Below, piece after piece: positions 1-7,895 of a stretch of DNA of 54,564 nucleotides. The DNA comes from Candidatus Hinthialibacter antarcticus (GTDB taxonomy: Bacteria; Hinthialibacterota; Hinthialibacteria; Hinthialibacterales; Hinthialibacteraceae), in the NCBI GenBank assembly GCA_030765645.1, contig JAVCCE010000074.1:105551-160114 (forward strand), given 5' to 3'. Position 1 is the stretch's first letter; each line of letters starts with the position of its first letter. The notes under the pieces are model-generated. The model did not search any database, had not been told where the DNA came from, and saw only the letters and a list, made by a program, of their open reading frames with translations. Position numbers and translations under genes: made by a program.

Positions 1-1
1 C

Positions 2-442
2 GTCCGTTTTGCGCCAGACGGAACCTATCTAGGCGTATTTTTGAACAACGTCGTCCGCGAACCGGTCGGCGTGAAAATCGCAAAAGACGGAACCGTATAT
101 GTTTGCGACGTGGGGGGCAAACGCGTGGTTGAGGTCAACGCCAACGGGCAGTTCATCAAAGACTATACGGTATACGGCTGGTCGCCCACCAGCGAAGTCG
201 CCATGCAATGGATCGAACCCTATATCGACCTCGATCCAGCAGGCAATATCTATGTCACCGACTCGACGGCCAATATGGTCCACGCCTTCTTGAAAACTGG
301 AAACGAAGTGGTTTTAATTGGCGGGACCGGTTCCGCTCCTGGCAATTTGAATCGTCCCAAAGGGATGCTGGTTGATTCAAGATACCAGGTTTATATCGCC
401 GACTCGAAAAACAACCGGGTAATAAGAGGCATTGTTCGTTAG
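2..442 (+). CDS. NHL-repeat beta-propeller protein (C-terminal part, 5' end outside window)
   Basis: The reading frame is open from the window edge, so only the last ~146 residues are seen. They contain repeated NHL-type units: 'APDGTYLGVF' at the edge, then 'EPVGVKIAKDGTVYVCDVGGKRVVEV', 'YIDLDPAGNIYVTDSTANMVHAF' and 'NRPKGMLVDSRYQVYIADSKNNRV'. Each has the P-x-G-hydrophobic / G-x-hydrophobic-Y-hydrophobic-x-D pattern of one propeller blade. NHL propellers usually bind proteins or carbohydrates, often in secreted or surface proteins; the specific role here is unknown. The protein ends in the last blade with no C-terminal extra domain. No terminator hairpin is obvious before the next gene. Confidence 0.8.
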   Translation, partial: VRFAPDGTYLGVFLNNVVREPVGVKIAKDGTVYVCDVGGKRVVEVNANGQFIKDYTVYGWSPTSEVAMQWIEPYIDLDPAGNIYVTDSTANMVHAFLKTGNEVVLIGGTGSAPGNLNRPKGMLVDSRYQVYIADSKNNRVIRGIVR

Positions 443-533
443 TTTTCTGTCACAAAGCATACCAATTTGATCTAGTACAACAGCGCGGGAATTTTTGCAT
501 TTTTCAAAATATTACTTCTATTTGATGAGATAG

Positions 534-554
534 TTACTACAATATCTGTAGTAA
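534..554. promoter_or_regulatory. Perfect 8-bp inverted repeat upstream of the GGDEF gene
   Basis: TTACTACA, five bases, TGTAGTAA, centred about 40 bp before the start codon at 585. The size and spacing fit a dimeric regulator operator, or a weak RNA hairpin without a T-tract. No strong ribosome binding site is seen between it and the start codon. The regulator is unknown. Confidence 0.4.
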
Positions 555-584
555 GGATACTTTTTAGTATGCGAATGTGCGAAT

Positions 585-1595
585 ATGATAACTGGCGTTC
601 ATGAGGCTCCTATTGATATTTCATCATTGAAAGAGTCTCAATCACTCGACAAACCGCGAACATTACTTGCCTTGGGTTTAGATGAATCCGAGACGGAGTC
701 GTTGCAGTATTTGAATGAACTTGGCTACATCATTGAGAATGGCCGTAAGCGAAAAAACCTCTACGAACAAATTCTTTCTCAGATTCCCAATGTGTTAATC
801 CTGGATATAGATGCACTAGACAAAGAAGCGATTGAATTAACCAAACAACTCAAAGAAAACCCGCTCACCTATACTATGCCCATTATTATTGTATTGGGCA
901 GCCACGATCTGTTGTTGGAAATTGCGGTGTTGGAGGCGGGCGCAGAAGATTATGTCGTCAAGCCGTTTTCGCCCAACGTGCTTGCGGCGCGCATCCACAC
1001 CAGTATGCGCCGCAACATTCGCCTGCAAGTGTCAAATCCGCTGACCGGCTTGCCCGGCGCTCTTTATATTGAAGAACAAGTTACCCGCCGCCTGGAAGAC
1101 AAAATCCCCACCGCGATGTGCTACGCCGACTTAGACAACTTCAAGGCGTTTAACGACCACTACGGCTACTCGCGCGGCGATAATCTCATCCGAATTTTGG
1201 CGACCATTCTACACGAAGCGGTCAGTATGCACGGACGCTCCGGCGACTTTGTCGCCCACATCGGCGGCGATGATTTTGTCATGGTCGTCAACTACGCCTG
1301 CATTGATGCGGTCTGCAAATACGTCGTCCTCAGTTTTGACGCCTTGGCGCCATTTCAATATGAAGAAAAAGAAATGAACGATGGTCATATTCTGGCCAAA
1401 AACCGCCAGGGAGAAGAGATGAAACTTCCATTGGCGTCGGTTTCAGTCGGGGTCGTCTCCAACGAACGCCGCGACATCGTAACCTACTTGGAAATGACCG
1501 AACTGGCGGCGGAAATGAAAGAATTTTCTAAATCCGTTGACAAGTATGATTTAAACCGCAAGAGCCTCTACCGGGTTGATAAACGCTCTCGTTAA
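585..1595 (+). CDS. Receiver-like + GGDEF domain protein (probable diguanylate cyclase)
   Basis: 336 residues. Residues ~25-145 form a receiver-like domain: candidate phospho-Asp 74 in 'LILDID', Lys126 in 'VVKPF', and Ser106 at the switch Thr/Ser position. The usual acidic pair after strand 1 is not in its normal place ('LLALGLDES'), so phosphorylation is uncertain. Residues ~150-330 form a GGDEF domain with 'NPLTGLPG', 'YADLDNFKAFNDHYG' and the signature IGGDDF (227-231, a GG[D/E][D/E]F variant), followed by 'SVSVGVVS'. The expected role is synthesis of cyclic di-GMP from two GTP. No transmembrane segment or signal peptide is seen, so it should be cytoplasmic. The start lacks a good Shine-Dalgarno sequence. 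A perfect inverted repeat lies just upstream. Confidence 0.85.
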   Translation: MITGVHEAPIDISSLKESQSLDKPRTLLALGLDESETESLQYLNELGYIIENGRKRKNLYEQILSQIPNVLILDIDALDKEAIELTKQLKENPLTYTMPIIIVLGSHDLLLEIAVLEAGAEDYVVKPFSPNVLAARIHTSMRRNIRLQVSNPLTGLPGALYIEEQVTRRLEDKIPTAMCYADLDNFKAFNDHYGYSRGDNLIRILATILHEAVSMHGRSGDFVAHIGGDDFVMVVNYACIDAVCKYVVLSFDALAPFQYEEKEMNDGHILAKNRQGEEMKLPLASVSVGVVSNERRDIVTYLEMTELAAEMKEFSKSVDKYDLNRKSLYRVDKRSR

Positions 1596-1699
1596 CGGTT
1601 GCCCTCTCCTTTCCCCATTACCTCAAAGTGCTACACTTTAAGATTGACCTTCGCATAGACTTTTTATAAACGCCGTATCCGGTTCAAGGGAGAAATTGC

Positions 1700-2683
1700 A
1701 TGCCAGCACGTGTATTCGTCACTCGCCAGATTCCCCAACCTGCGCTCGACCGCCTCACCAAAGCGGGCATTGATTTTGACGTGTATCCTGAAGACCAGGT
1801 GATCCCGCGCGACGTCTTGCTTGAATCCATCAAAGGCCGTGACGGCGTTTTGTGCATATTGACCGATACCATCGACGCCGAAGTGTTTGACTGCGCCGAC
1901 CAGGCTAAAATTTTTGCCAACTACGCGGTTGGTTATAACAATATTGACCTCGATGAAGCCACCAAACGCGGCGTCGCCATCACCAACACCCCGGGCGTTT
2001 TGACCGACGCCACCGCCGATCTGACCTGGACCCTCATCTTTGGCGCAGCGCGTCGCGTCGCCGAAACCGACGGGTATTTGCGCGAAGGCAAATATACCGG
2101 CTGGGGGCCAATGTTATGGCTGGGACAAGACGTCACCGAGCGCACCCTGGGCATCATCGGCATGGGACGCATCGGGCAGGCCGTCGCCCAACGCGCCGCT
2201 GCGTTCCGCATGAAAATTTTATACACCGACGCCGCCGACAATAAAGAATTTGAATCCAGTTATCCCTTCGAAGCGCGTCGCGTCGGGATGGACGAACTGC
2301 TTCAATCCAGCGATATCGTCAGCGTCCACGTACCCCTCTTGGAATCAACTCATCATTTGATCGGCGAGGCCGAACTCAAAAAAATGCAGCCCCATTCGAT
2401 TTTAATCAACTCCGCGCGCGGCCCCATTGTCGACGAAGCCGCCCTAGTCAAAGCGCTCAAAGAAAATTGGATATTCTCAGCCGGGCTGGATGTCTACGAA
2501 GAAGAACCCAAGGTGCATCCCGAATTGGTCAAGCTGCCCAATTCGCTGCTGTTGCCTCACCTGGGCAGCGCAACCATTGAAACCCGCACCCGCATGGGAG
2601 AAATCGCCGTCGATAACCTGATCGCGTTCTTTGAAGGCAAAAAGCCGCCGACGTTAGTCAATGAATCCGTTTGGACAAAATAG
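1700..2683 (+). CDS. D-isomer specific 2-hydroxyacid dehydrogenase (glyoxylate/hydroxypyruvate reductase type)
   Basis: 327 residues, the usual length for the GyaR/GRHPR group. The Rossmann NAD(P) motif 'GIIGMGRIGQAVA' is near residue 150. The catalytic triad is visible: Arg in 'INSARGPIVDE', Glu in 'DVYEEEP' and His in 'LLPHLGSAT'. The N-terminal 'VFVTRQIPQPALDRL' and 'NYAVGYNNIDLDEA' are typical of D-glycerate dehydrogenases. It would interconvert a 2-oxoacid such as glyoxylate or hydroxypyruvate and the D-2-hydroxyacid in the cytoplasm. The ATG at 1700 is preceded by GGGAG. It appears monocistronic. Family assignment is secure; the exact substrate is not. Confidence 0.9.
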   Translation: MPARVFVTRQIPQPALDRLTKAGIDFDVYPEDQVIPRDVLLESIKGRDGVLCILTDTIDAEVFDCADQAKIFANYAVGYNNIDLDEATKRGVAITNTPGVLTDATADLTWTLIFGAARRVAETDGYLREGKYTGWGPMLWLGQDVTERTLGIIGMGRIGQAVAQRAAAFRMKILYTDAADNKEFESSYPFEARRVGMDELLQSSDIVSVHVPLLESTHHLIGEAELKKMQPHSILINSARGPIVDEAALVKALKENWIFSAGLDVYEEEPKVHPELVKLPNSLLLPHLGSATIETRTRMGEIAVDNLIAFFEGKKPPTLVNESVWTK

Positions 2684-2782
2684 CCTTTTTCATAATATAC
2701 TAGGTAGTATTCACCCAAACGCATGTTCGCCGAACGCTCAATTGACTGGTAGTTCCGATCATTCAAAGGCAGTTGCTTACTC

Positions 2783-3373
2783 ATGGATTTAATGCAAAAA
2801 GGAAAACAACACGCCCAGGCCGGGCGCTTCGAAGAAGCGTTAGACGCTTTTTTATTGGCGCTGGAAAATGACAAAGAAAATCCCGACCTGCACTTTTACC
2901 TAGGCTTGAGTTTCAGTTCGCTTGAGCAATTTGAATACGCCAAACATCATTATGAAACAGCCTTGATGTTGGACCCCAATCACCAAAAGACCAAATTGGT
3001 GTTTGACAGCGTCCAGAACGTTGACGCCAAAACCCCGCCAGAACGCAAAATGCTTCTCAAAGCCGTCGCCAAAACCCGCAAAGAACAAGAAGGCGGCCAA
3101 ACTGAAGACAACGCAAAGCCGCAATCCGTAGAACCAGACAACGCTTCTTACGATGAACCCTCTACGGATGAACCCCGCATCAAACTGACGGACGACAAGT
3201 GGGAGCAGGCCTTTCCCGCAGGCAATTTAAAACCCCGCAGAAAGTCGCCAACTCAGTCATCCGTATGGATGCGCCTTGTCTGGACCCTCATTGGAATCGC
3301 GGCGGTCGGCGCGGCGGTCTACTACGCTCTCAACTATTTTTATCCCCCCATAGTCCAGTCTGTAATCCAGTAG
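2783..3373 (+). CDS. TPR protein with C-terminal membrane anchor
   Basis: 196 residues. At residues ~3-70 are two TPR units ('GKQHAQAGRFEEALDAFLLAL' and 'PDLHFYLGLSFSSLEQFEYAKHHYETALML'). Residues ~90-155 are charged and low complexity. Residues ~165-190 form one hydrophobic helix ('LVWTLIGIAAVGAAVYYAL') that should anchor the protein with the TPR part in the cytoplasm. There is no signal peptide. TPRs are scaffold modules, so only a structural or adaptor role can be stated. A related layout, TPR first and membrane segments late, is seen at 51661-52485. Confidence 0.75.
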   Translation: MDLMQKGKQHAQAGRFEEALDAFLLALENDKENPDLHFYLGLSFSSLEQFEYAKHHYETALMLDPNHQKTKLVFDSVQNVDAKTPPERKMLLKAVAKTRKEQEGGQTEDNAKPQSVEPDNASYDEPSTDEPRIKLTDDKWEQAFPAGNLKPRRKSPTQSSVWMRLVWTLIGIAAVGAAVYYALNYFYPPIVQSVIQ

Positions 3374-3428
3374 TGAGAGATTTTCAAAAATTAACCCAAA
3401 ATTAATGGTCGCTTGCCCCGCTTTTGTG

Positions 3429-3456
3429 ATATTACTCTCTACGTAGTAAGTAATAT
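3429..3456. promoter_or_regulatory. 28-bp near-palindrome (candidate operator)
   Basis: Outer arms ATATTACT and AGTAATAT are perfectly complementary and enclose the self-complementary octamer CTACGTAG. Only the two positions on each side of the octamer (CT and TA) break the symmetry. It lies between the TPR gene end (3373) and the regulator start (3828). It could be an operator for the adjacent GntR/LacI-type regulator, but it is ~370 bp from that start, so the link is inference. Confidence 0.4.
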
Positions 3457-3748
3457 TCGCTCAGAATGTATCCAGACGGAACCAATTGTCTTTGTCGTGC
3501 GACAAATATATCAAAGGCAGTTGTTTTTTCCCGTCCTTCGCAACAAATGCGACATTTACGTAAGATTTTTGCAATTCGTCGCAAGGAGGTATGGTTTTTC
3601 ACCAGGTGAAGCGCATCGCTCAGTACGCTCCTGAATATGAGTAAATGATTGAGCATTTCGCAAACAGAAATTCCAGTCAAAAAAAAGTGAAAAAAGTTGT
3701 AGCCAGCAACCTTTCGTCAACGATCTCCGTTGTGACGGAACTTTTATC

Positions 3749-3783
3749 AAAAATGTTCAGCAAGCGTAAATTCGAACATTTTT
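3749..3783. promoter_or_regulatory. 10-bp perfect inverted repeat just before the regulator gene
   Basis: AAAAATGTTC and GAACATTTTT flank a 15-base spacer, ending 44 bp before the GTG start at 3828. As DNA it could be an autoregulatory operator of the GntR/LacI-type protein. As RNA it would be a stem-loop in the leader; the run of T in the descending arm also allows a weak terminator. Confidence 0.4.
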
Positions 3784-3827
3784 CTGAAAATATTATCGAG
3801 TCGTCATTCTAACCAAGAGGTGATTTT

Positions 3828-4976
3828 GTGAAAAACTTTGACTCTCTGCGCGTTCCAAAATACGTGCGTTTAATGATCCATCTAAAAGACCAAATTGATA
3901 AAGGCGTTCTCAAACCGGGCGACCCGCTCGCCACCCGCGAAAAACTGATGAAAGAACACGAAATCAGTTTAAGCACCGTCACCCGCGCGGTTTCTGAACT
4001 CGAACGCCAAGGCTGGCTGATCTCGCGCCAAGGCAGCGGCACCTTTGTCGCCAAACGAAATCCCCAAGAGCCAAGCGACTCGGATGAACCGCTCTTAGTG
4101 GGTTTGCTGGCGCCCAACAACTGCCGCTTCTCACAAGAAGCCGTGGCCGAACTGATCCATGACGGGTCTCAACAAAACATTCAGTTTCTGGCCATGTTTT
4201 GCTCCGGCGACCAGGAAGACGAACTCAACCAAGGCCGCCTCTTAATGGAAAAAGGCGCACAAGCGCTGGTTTGGAGCCCCATCCAACCCAAGCGCCATGT
4301 CAGCGTCGCGTCCTTATTCGGCAAGAACGAACTGCCCGTCATTTTGTGTGAAAAAACCACCGACCAAATTGTGTCGCCATGGTATTGCGTTCGCAGCGAC
4401 TATTTCGGCGGGATGAATAAAGCGCTCGAACATTTGTTCAGCCTGGGGCATCGCCGCATCGCCTATTTTGGCCCGAAGAACAGCGAAAGCGATTTCGGCC
4501 CGGTTCCCGAACGCTGGAACGCCTATAAAGACGCCATGAAACAACACAACTGTTGGGACCCGGATACATTGACCTTCCACCCGACGGTGTTGCGCGACTG
4601 GACGCAAAACCGCAGCCGCATCGAAGCCATTTTCCGCAGCGACAATGCGCCCACCGCCGTGATTGGCTTTAATGACCTGATTGCACTCGAAACCCTCAAC
4701 GTATTACGCACGCTCAATCTGCCCAACATTAACGACCTCGCCCTCATGGGGCACAGCGATTCAACAACCGGGCAGTATTGCCAACCGCGACTGAGCACCG
4801 TTGCAACGTCGCTCGCGGAATACGTCGACGCCATTCTGCGGATTTTAAAAGCGGAGTTTGCCGGTGAAGCGAAAACAGATGCGGTACAGCGGGAGTACAT
4901 CATCCCCCAGCGCTTAATCCTGCGGGAATCGACCCTCTCCCGCCAAAATAATCACTTGAAACCGCAGGAAGCCTAA
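3828..4976 (+). CDS. GntR-type HTH / LacI-type sensor transcriptional regulator
   Basis: 382 residues. Residues ~10-75 are a GntR winged helix ('VPKYVRLMIHLKDQI', 'LATREKLMKEHEISLSTV', 'ELERQGWLISRQGSGTFV'). Residues ~85-365 are a periplasmic-binding-protein-like LacI/GalR effector domain ('LVGLLAPNN', 'HLFSLGHRRIAYFGP', 'TAVIGFNDLIALETLNVL', 'LALMGHSD', 'LSTVATSL'). This is the AraR-type architecture, normally a repressor released by a sugar. The GTG start is supported by AAGAGGTGA seven bases upstream. The next gene, a GHL10 glycosidase-like protein on the other strand, is convergent, so the target is not obvious from position. The dyads upstream may be its own operators. Confidence 0.9.
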   Translation: MKNFDSLRVPKYVRLMIHLKDQIDKGVLKPGDPLATREKLMKEHEISLSTVTRAVSELERQGWLISRQGSGTFVAKRNPQEPSDSDEPLLVGLLAPNNCRFSQEAVAELIHDGSQQNIQFLAMFCSGDQEDELNQGRLLMEKGAQALVWSPIQPKRHVSVASLFGKNELPVILCEKTTDQIVSPWYCVRSDYFGGMNKALEHLFSLGHRRIAYFGPKNSESDFGPVPERWNAYKDAMKQHNCWDPDTLTFHPTVLRDWTQNRSRIEAIFRSDNAPTAVIGFNDLIALETLNVLRTLNLPNINDLALMGHSDSTTGQYCQPRLSTVATSLAEYVDAILRILKAEFAGEAKTDAVQREYIIPQRLILRESTLSRQNNHLKPQEA

Positions 4977-4997
4977 TCGGACAACAATACGATACGA

Positions 4998-6203
4998 TTA
5001 CGATTCATCATCGCCTGTTGGGGTTTGCGCCTCAGCAGGCGATTTGGTTAAGAGCTCTTGGACCATCTCTTCGCGCCAGATGGTGCGAACGCGACTGGCT
5101 TTTGAATTTGGCTTGTGATTTTTGTATAACGCAGAATACGCAAACAGCGCCGCCCCCCCAAACTTCTCATCTGCAGTCGCCTTTAATTGCGCTTGCAGAA
5201 TGTCCGGCGAGATCGACGTAGCGAGCAACCCGGGAACCATGCGCCAGTTCCATTGCGTCCCCAAGTGTAATTTCAACGCATCCAATGATTCCTGATATTT
5301 CGCCGCGCTGCGTTGGTACACCATCGGGACAGCCCAGTCGATCCATTCATTCTGCAACCACAGCGACGGGTCCTGGCCTTTTTCTTCGGTAGCTTTATTG
5401 ATATCAGCAAAAAACGTCGCGCTCAGTTCGATGTCAGCATTCACCGCTTTGGTTTGCTTTCGGATTAACTGCAACGAGTCGCCCACCTGGTCGCGTTTAA
5501 AACGGCTCCATTCGTCTGAATCATGGCGAGGCGAGCGTTTGTATTGTTGTTTAAAACGCGCCACGCTGGTTTTGTCGAACGAAAAATTGCGATACGCGCC
5601 GAGCTCTTTGTTGCCCGGGTAGCGAATGTAATCCATGTGGATGCCGTCGAGGTCGGGGTAGAGTTCGACCATTTCTTTCATCACGGCAGCGGTGTGTTTT
5701 TGCACCTCTGGAATCCCGGGGGAAAGAAACGAATAAAACGCTTTGGTCGGCCACATAAAACTACCGTGATGATCGACCATAAACCAACTGCGGTGGGTCG
5801 TCCATAACTGGCGGGCTGACTTGGGTGGGGCGTCGCCGCCGCGCCATCCGGGAAACACATTGACCCAGGCGTGAAGCCGCAGCCCGGAGGCGTGCGCGGC
5901 GTCGATGGCGGTCCGCAGCGGGTCCCATCCAGGGTCTTTCCCGGTCGAACGCGCATCGTCGCTGGTGAGTTCCCACGCCCAGGGTTCGAGTTTGGAGGGA
6001 TAAAACACCGTTGCGTTTCCGCGAACTTGAAACAACACGTCCGATGCGTTAAGCGCTTTGGCGTTTTCAATAATGACGCGAATGTCCGCCGCTGTTTTGA
6101 AATCCCAACGGGTGACCCAAATCGCCCGCCGCGAATCTGCGTCCGCCTGCAATGAACTGACAATCACAACGAACGTAATCAGGCAAATTGTTTGTAACTT
6201 CAT
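4998..6203 (-). CDS. Secreted glycosyl-hydrolase-like protein, GHL10 (DUF187/YngK) family
   Basis: 401 residues with a Sec signal peptide (residues 1-22, 'LITFVVIVSSLQADA'). The mature part has GHL10 hallmarks: 'RAIWVTRWDFKTAADI', 'DVLFQVRGNATVFYPS', 'GWDPLRTAIDAAHASGLRLHAWVN', 'LDGIHMDYIRYPG', 'ELSATFFADI' and 'WIDWAVPMVYQRS'. This is a TIM barrel related to glycoside hydrolases, with the acidic 'HMDYIRYP' strand in the active-site region. The substrate is unknown; cell-envelope or polysaccharide glycans are likely. It is convergent with the GntR/LacI regulator. Its promoter side faces the 210-bp repeat array, whose first unit starts 27 bp upstream of its ATG. Confidence 0.85.
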   Translation of the reverse strand: MKLQTICLITFVVIVSSLQADADSRRAIWVTRWDFKTAADIRVIIENAKALNASDVLFQVRGNATVFYPSKLEPWAWELTSDDARSTGKDPGWDPLRTAIDAAHASGLRLHAWVNVFPGWRGGDAPPKSARQLWTTHRSWFMVDHHGSFMWPTKAFYSFLSPGIPEVQKHTAAVMKEMVELYPDLDGIHMDYIRYPGNKELGAYRNFSFDKTSVARFKQQYKRSPRHDSDEWSRFKRDQVGDSLQLIRKQTKAVNADIELSATFFADINKATEEKGQDPSLWLQNEWIDWAVPMVYQRSAAKYQESLDALKLHLGTQWNWRMVPGLLATSISPDILQAQLKATADEKFGGAALFAYSALYKNHKPNSKASRVRTIWREEMVQELLTKSPAEAQTPTGDDES

Positions 6204-6230
6204 ACGTCCCTCAACCTAAAAAGAAATAAA

Positions 6231-6860
6231 AATTCATCTCTTGTGACATCTGCATGACAAAAGAAAACTCGCAGGGAATTGGGTGAAGCGGCTTTCGTAG
6301 TCAGCGGCAATAAGCCGCGACGGAGACAAGCGCAACCCAACCCCGAGGGTTTTCGATAACCATAAAGCATCGCGTGACGCGAATCTCTCCAGCGTCACGC
6401 GATTTTCGCTCACTTAATTGTCTGATTCAATGACCGCATAAATTCATCTCTTGTGACATCTGCATGATGAAAGAAAACTCGCAGGGGATTGGGTGAAGCG
6501 GCTTTCGTAGTCAGCGGCAATAAGCCGCGACGGAGACAAGCGCAACCCAACCCCGAGGGTTTTCGATAACCATAAAGCATCGCGTGACGCGAATCTCTTC
6601 AACGTCACGCGATTTTCGCTCACTTAATTGTCTGGTTCAATGACAACACAAATTCATCTCTTGTGACATCTGCATGACGAAAGAAAACTCGCAGGGGATT
6701 GGGTGAAGCGGCTTTCGTAGTCAGCGGCAATAAGCCGCGACGGAGACAAGCGCAACCCAACCCCGAGGGTTTTCGATAACCATAAGGCATCGCGTGACGC
6801 GAATCTCTCCAGCGTCACGCGATTTTCGCTCACTTAATTGTCTGGTTCAATGACCGCAAC
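6231..6860. repeat. Tandem array: three 210-bp units, each with one family-A element and a copy of the hflC 3' end
   Basis: Units start at 6231, 6441 and 6651 with AATTCATCTC, an exact period of 210 bp. Each unit has, in order, a family-A structured element (6263-6354, 6473-6564, 6683-6774), a hairpin with arms CGCGTGACGC and GCGTCACGCG, and a segment matching the last codons of hflC (reading LNQTIK-stop on the minus strand). The third unit runs directly into the real hflC gene, where AATTCAT occurs again at 6861. The array looks like unequal amplification between two AATTCAT sites, one inside hflC. The units differ at only a few positions, which suggests recent amplification. Confidence 0.9.
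6369..6403. terminator. Hairpin of the hflC 3' region (first of three tandem copies)
   Basis: Arms ATCGCGTGACGC and GCGTCACGCGAT are perfectly complementary. Further copies lie at 6579-6613 (arms interrupted by one changed base) and 6789-6823. The copy at 6789-6823 immediately follows the hflC stop codon on the minus strand and probably ends or stabilises the hflKC mRNA. The T-tract is weak, so an mRNA-stabilising hairpin is as likely as an intrinsic terminator. Confidence 0.5.
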
Positions 6861-7894
6861 AATTCATTTTGCGTATCAAGAATCAGCGTCGTATTGCTGT
6901 CCAGGCTTTTCTCAAGCGCTTCGAGCGAACGCACAAAACGGAAAAACTCCGGATTGTCTTCAAAGCCCTGGATAGTTTGCGACGCCTGTCCTGAGACCTC
7001 TTTCACAAAGCCGTTCGCATAGATGCGGGCCGCTTCAGCGTCAGCCGTGCCCTGAATAACTTGAGCTTCGCGTTCCGCTTCCGCCAACATGTTGTTGACT
7101 GTGAGGTCGGTTTCGGCGCGGATAATAGCAGCGTCGCGCTTGCCTTCTTCTTCATATTTCATGCTGATGCGCGCGCGTTCGGCTTTCATGTTTTCATAAA
7201 TCGCACTCTGGTTTTCAGTAGGCACGTCGGCCCTCTTGATGCGCACGTCAATGATGTACACGCCCAGCGACAACGCTTCGCGGCGGCTGATCTCGGTCAC
7301 TTCTTTCATAATTTGGTCGCGACCGGTTGTGATTTGAATGCGCTTTTGCGCGGGAATGTCGAGATCAAGATCGTTCACCATATCGTTGTTCGAGCGGATA
7401 ATTTCGATGAAGTCATTTTTGCCCAACACATCACGCAGCGCCGAGTAGATGATATCGTCCAAACGGGTGCGAGCATTGGCGATGCTAATAATGCTCTGGC
7501 GAAACAACAACGGATCATAGATATACCAGCGCGCAAAATTATCGACCACTAAGTTCTTTTTATCTTTCGTGACGATCGCTTCCGGCTGGGCGTCGTATTC
7601 GAGTGCGCGGTCGTCAAAATATTCGACCTTTTGAAAATAGGGCAGTTTGAAATACAGCCCTGCGCCTTGGACAACGCGCACGTTCCAGTCATTTTCACCG
7701 TTCAGTTTAACAATATTTTCCTGCAAGAGATCAATTTGGTTAAATGGCGAATCGCCCACAATGACGCGCACCGGGCGCCCCCATTGGGTGATGACCGCCT
7801 GGTCGATTTCGGTAACGATAAACGCTGCCGATAAAACCAGACCCGCCAGCAAGAAGAAAACAATCACGCCAATAACGTAGAGATACTTTTTCAT
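6830..7894 (-). CDS. hflC: HflC, SPFH/prohibitin-family membrane protein
   Basis: 354 residues from the ATG at 7894, chosen because AAGGAGGG lies just before it and the next upstream methionine has no such site. Residues 1-22 are one transmembrane helix ('YVIGVIVFFLLAGLVL'). A band-7/SPFH domain follows ('VTEIDQAVITQWGRPVRV', 'GLYFKLPYFQKVEYFDDRAL', 'ARWYIYDPLLF', 'LGVYIIDVRIKRADVP'). The C-terminal helical part is rich in E/A ('AEREAQVIQGTADAEAARIYA'). With HflK it forms a periplasmic-facing membrane complex that in E. coli modulates FtsH proteolysis. It starts one base after the hflK stop. Its 3' end is included in the tandem 210-bp repeat array. Confidence 0.95.
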   Translation of the reverse strand: MKKYLYVIGVIVFFLLAGLVLSAAFIVTEIDQAVITQWGRPVRVIVGDSPFNQIDLLQENIVKLNGENDWNVRVVQGAGLYFKLPYFQKVEYFDDRALEYDAQPEAIVTKDKKNLVVDNFARWYIYDPLLFRQSIISIANARTRLDDIIYSALRDVLGKNDFIEIIRSNNDMVNDLDLDIPAQKRIQITTGRDQIMKEVTEISRREALSLGVYIIDVRIKRADVPTENQSAIYENMKAERARISMKYEEEGKRDAAIIRAETDLTVNNMLAEAEREAQVIQGTADAEAARIYANGFVKEVSGQASQTIQGFEDNPEFFRFVRSLEALEKSLDSNTTLILDTQNELLRSLNQTIK

Positions 7895-7895
7895 A

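Larger units (their letters stand above)
3374..3827. other. Gene-free region upstream of the GntR/LacI-type regulator
   Basis: 454 bases with no convincing coding frame; short open frames on both strands have no family signature. It holds two separate dyads: a 28-bp near-palindrome at 3429-3456 and a 10-bp perfect inverted repeat at 3749-3783. A bulged stem lies at about 3716-3737. The last bases before the regulator carry AAGAGGTGA, a good ribosome binding site for its GTG start. The density of dyads suggests regulatory DNA or a long structured leader. Confidence 0.5.

Noticed and set aside
3413-3750. Short frames in the gene-free region upstream of the GntR/LacI gene
   Set aside because: Rare-residue composition, no ribosome binding site and mutual overlap on both strands; explained better as regulatory DNA with dyads.
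6231-6860. Possible CRISPR array
   Set aside because: The 210-bp period with nearly identical sequence throughout and no unique spacers is a plain tandem duplication; no cas genes are present.
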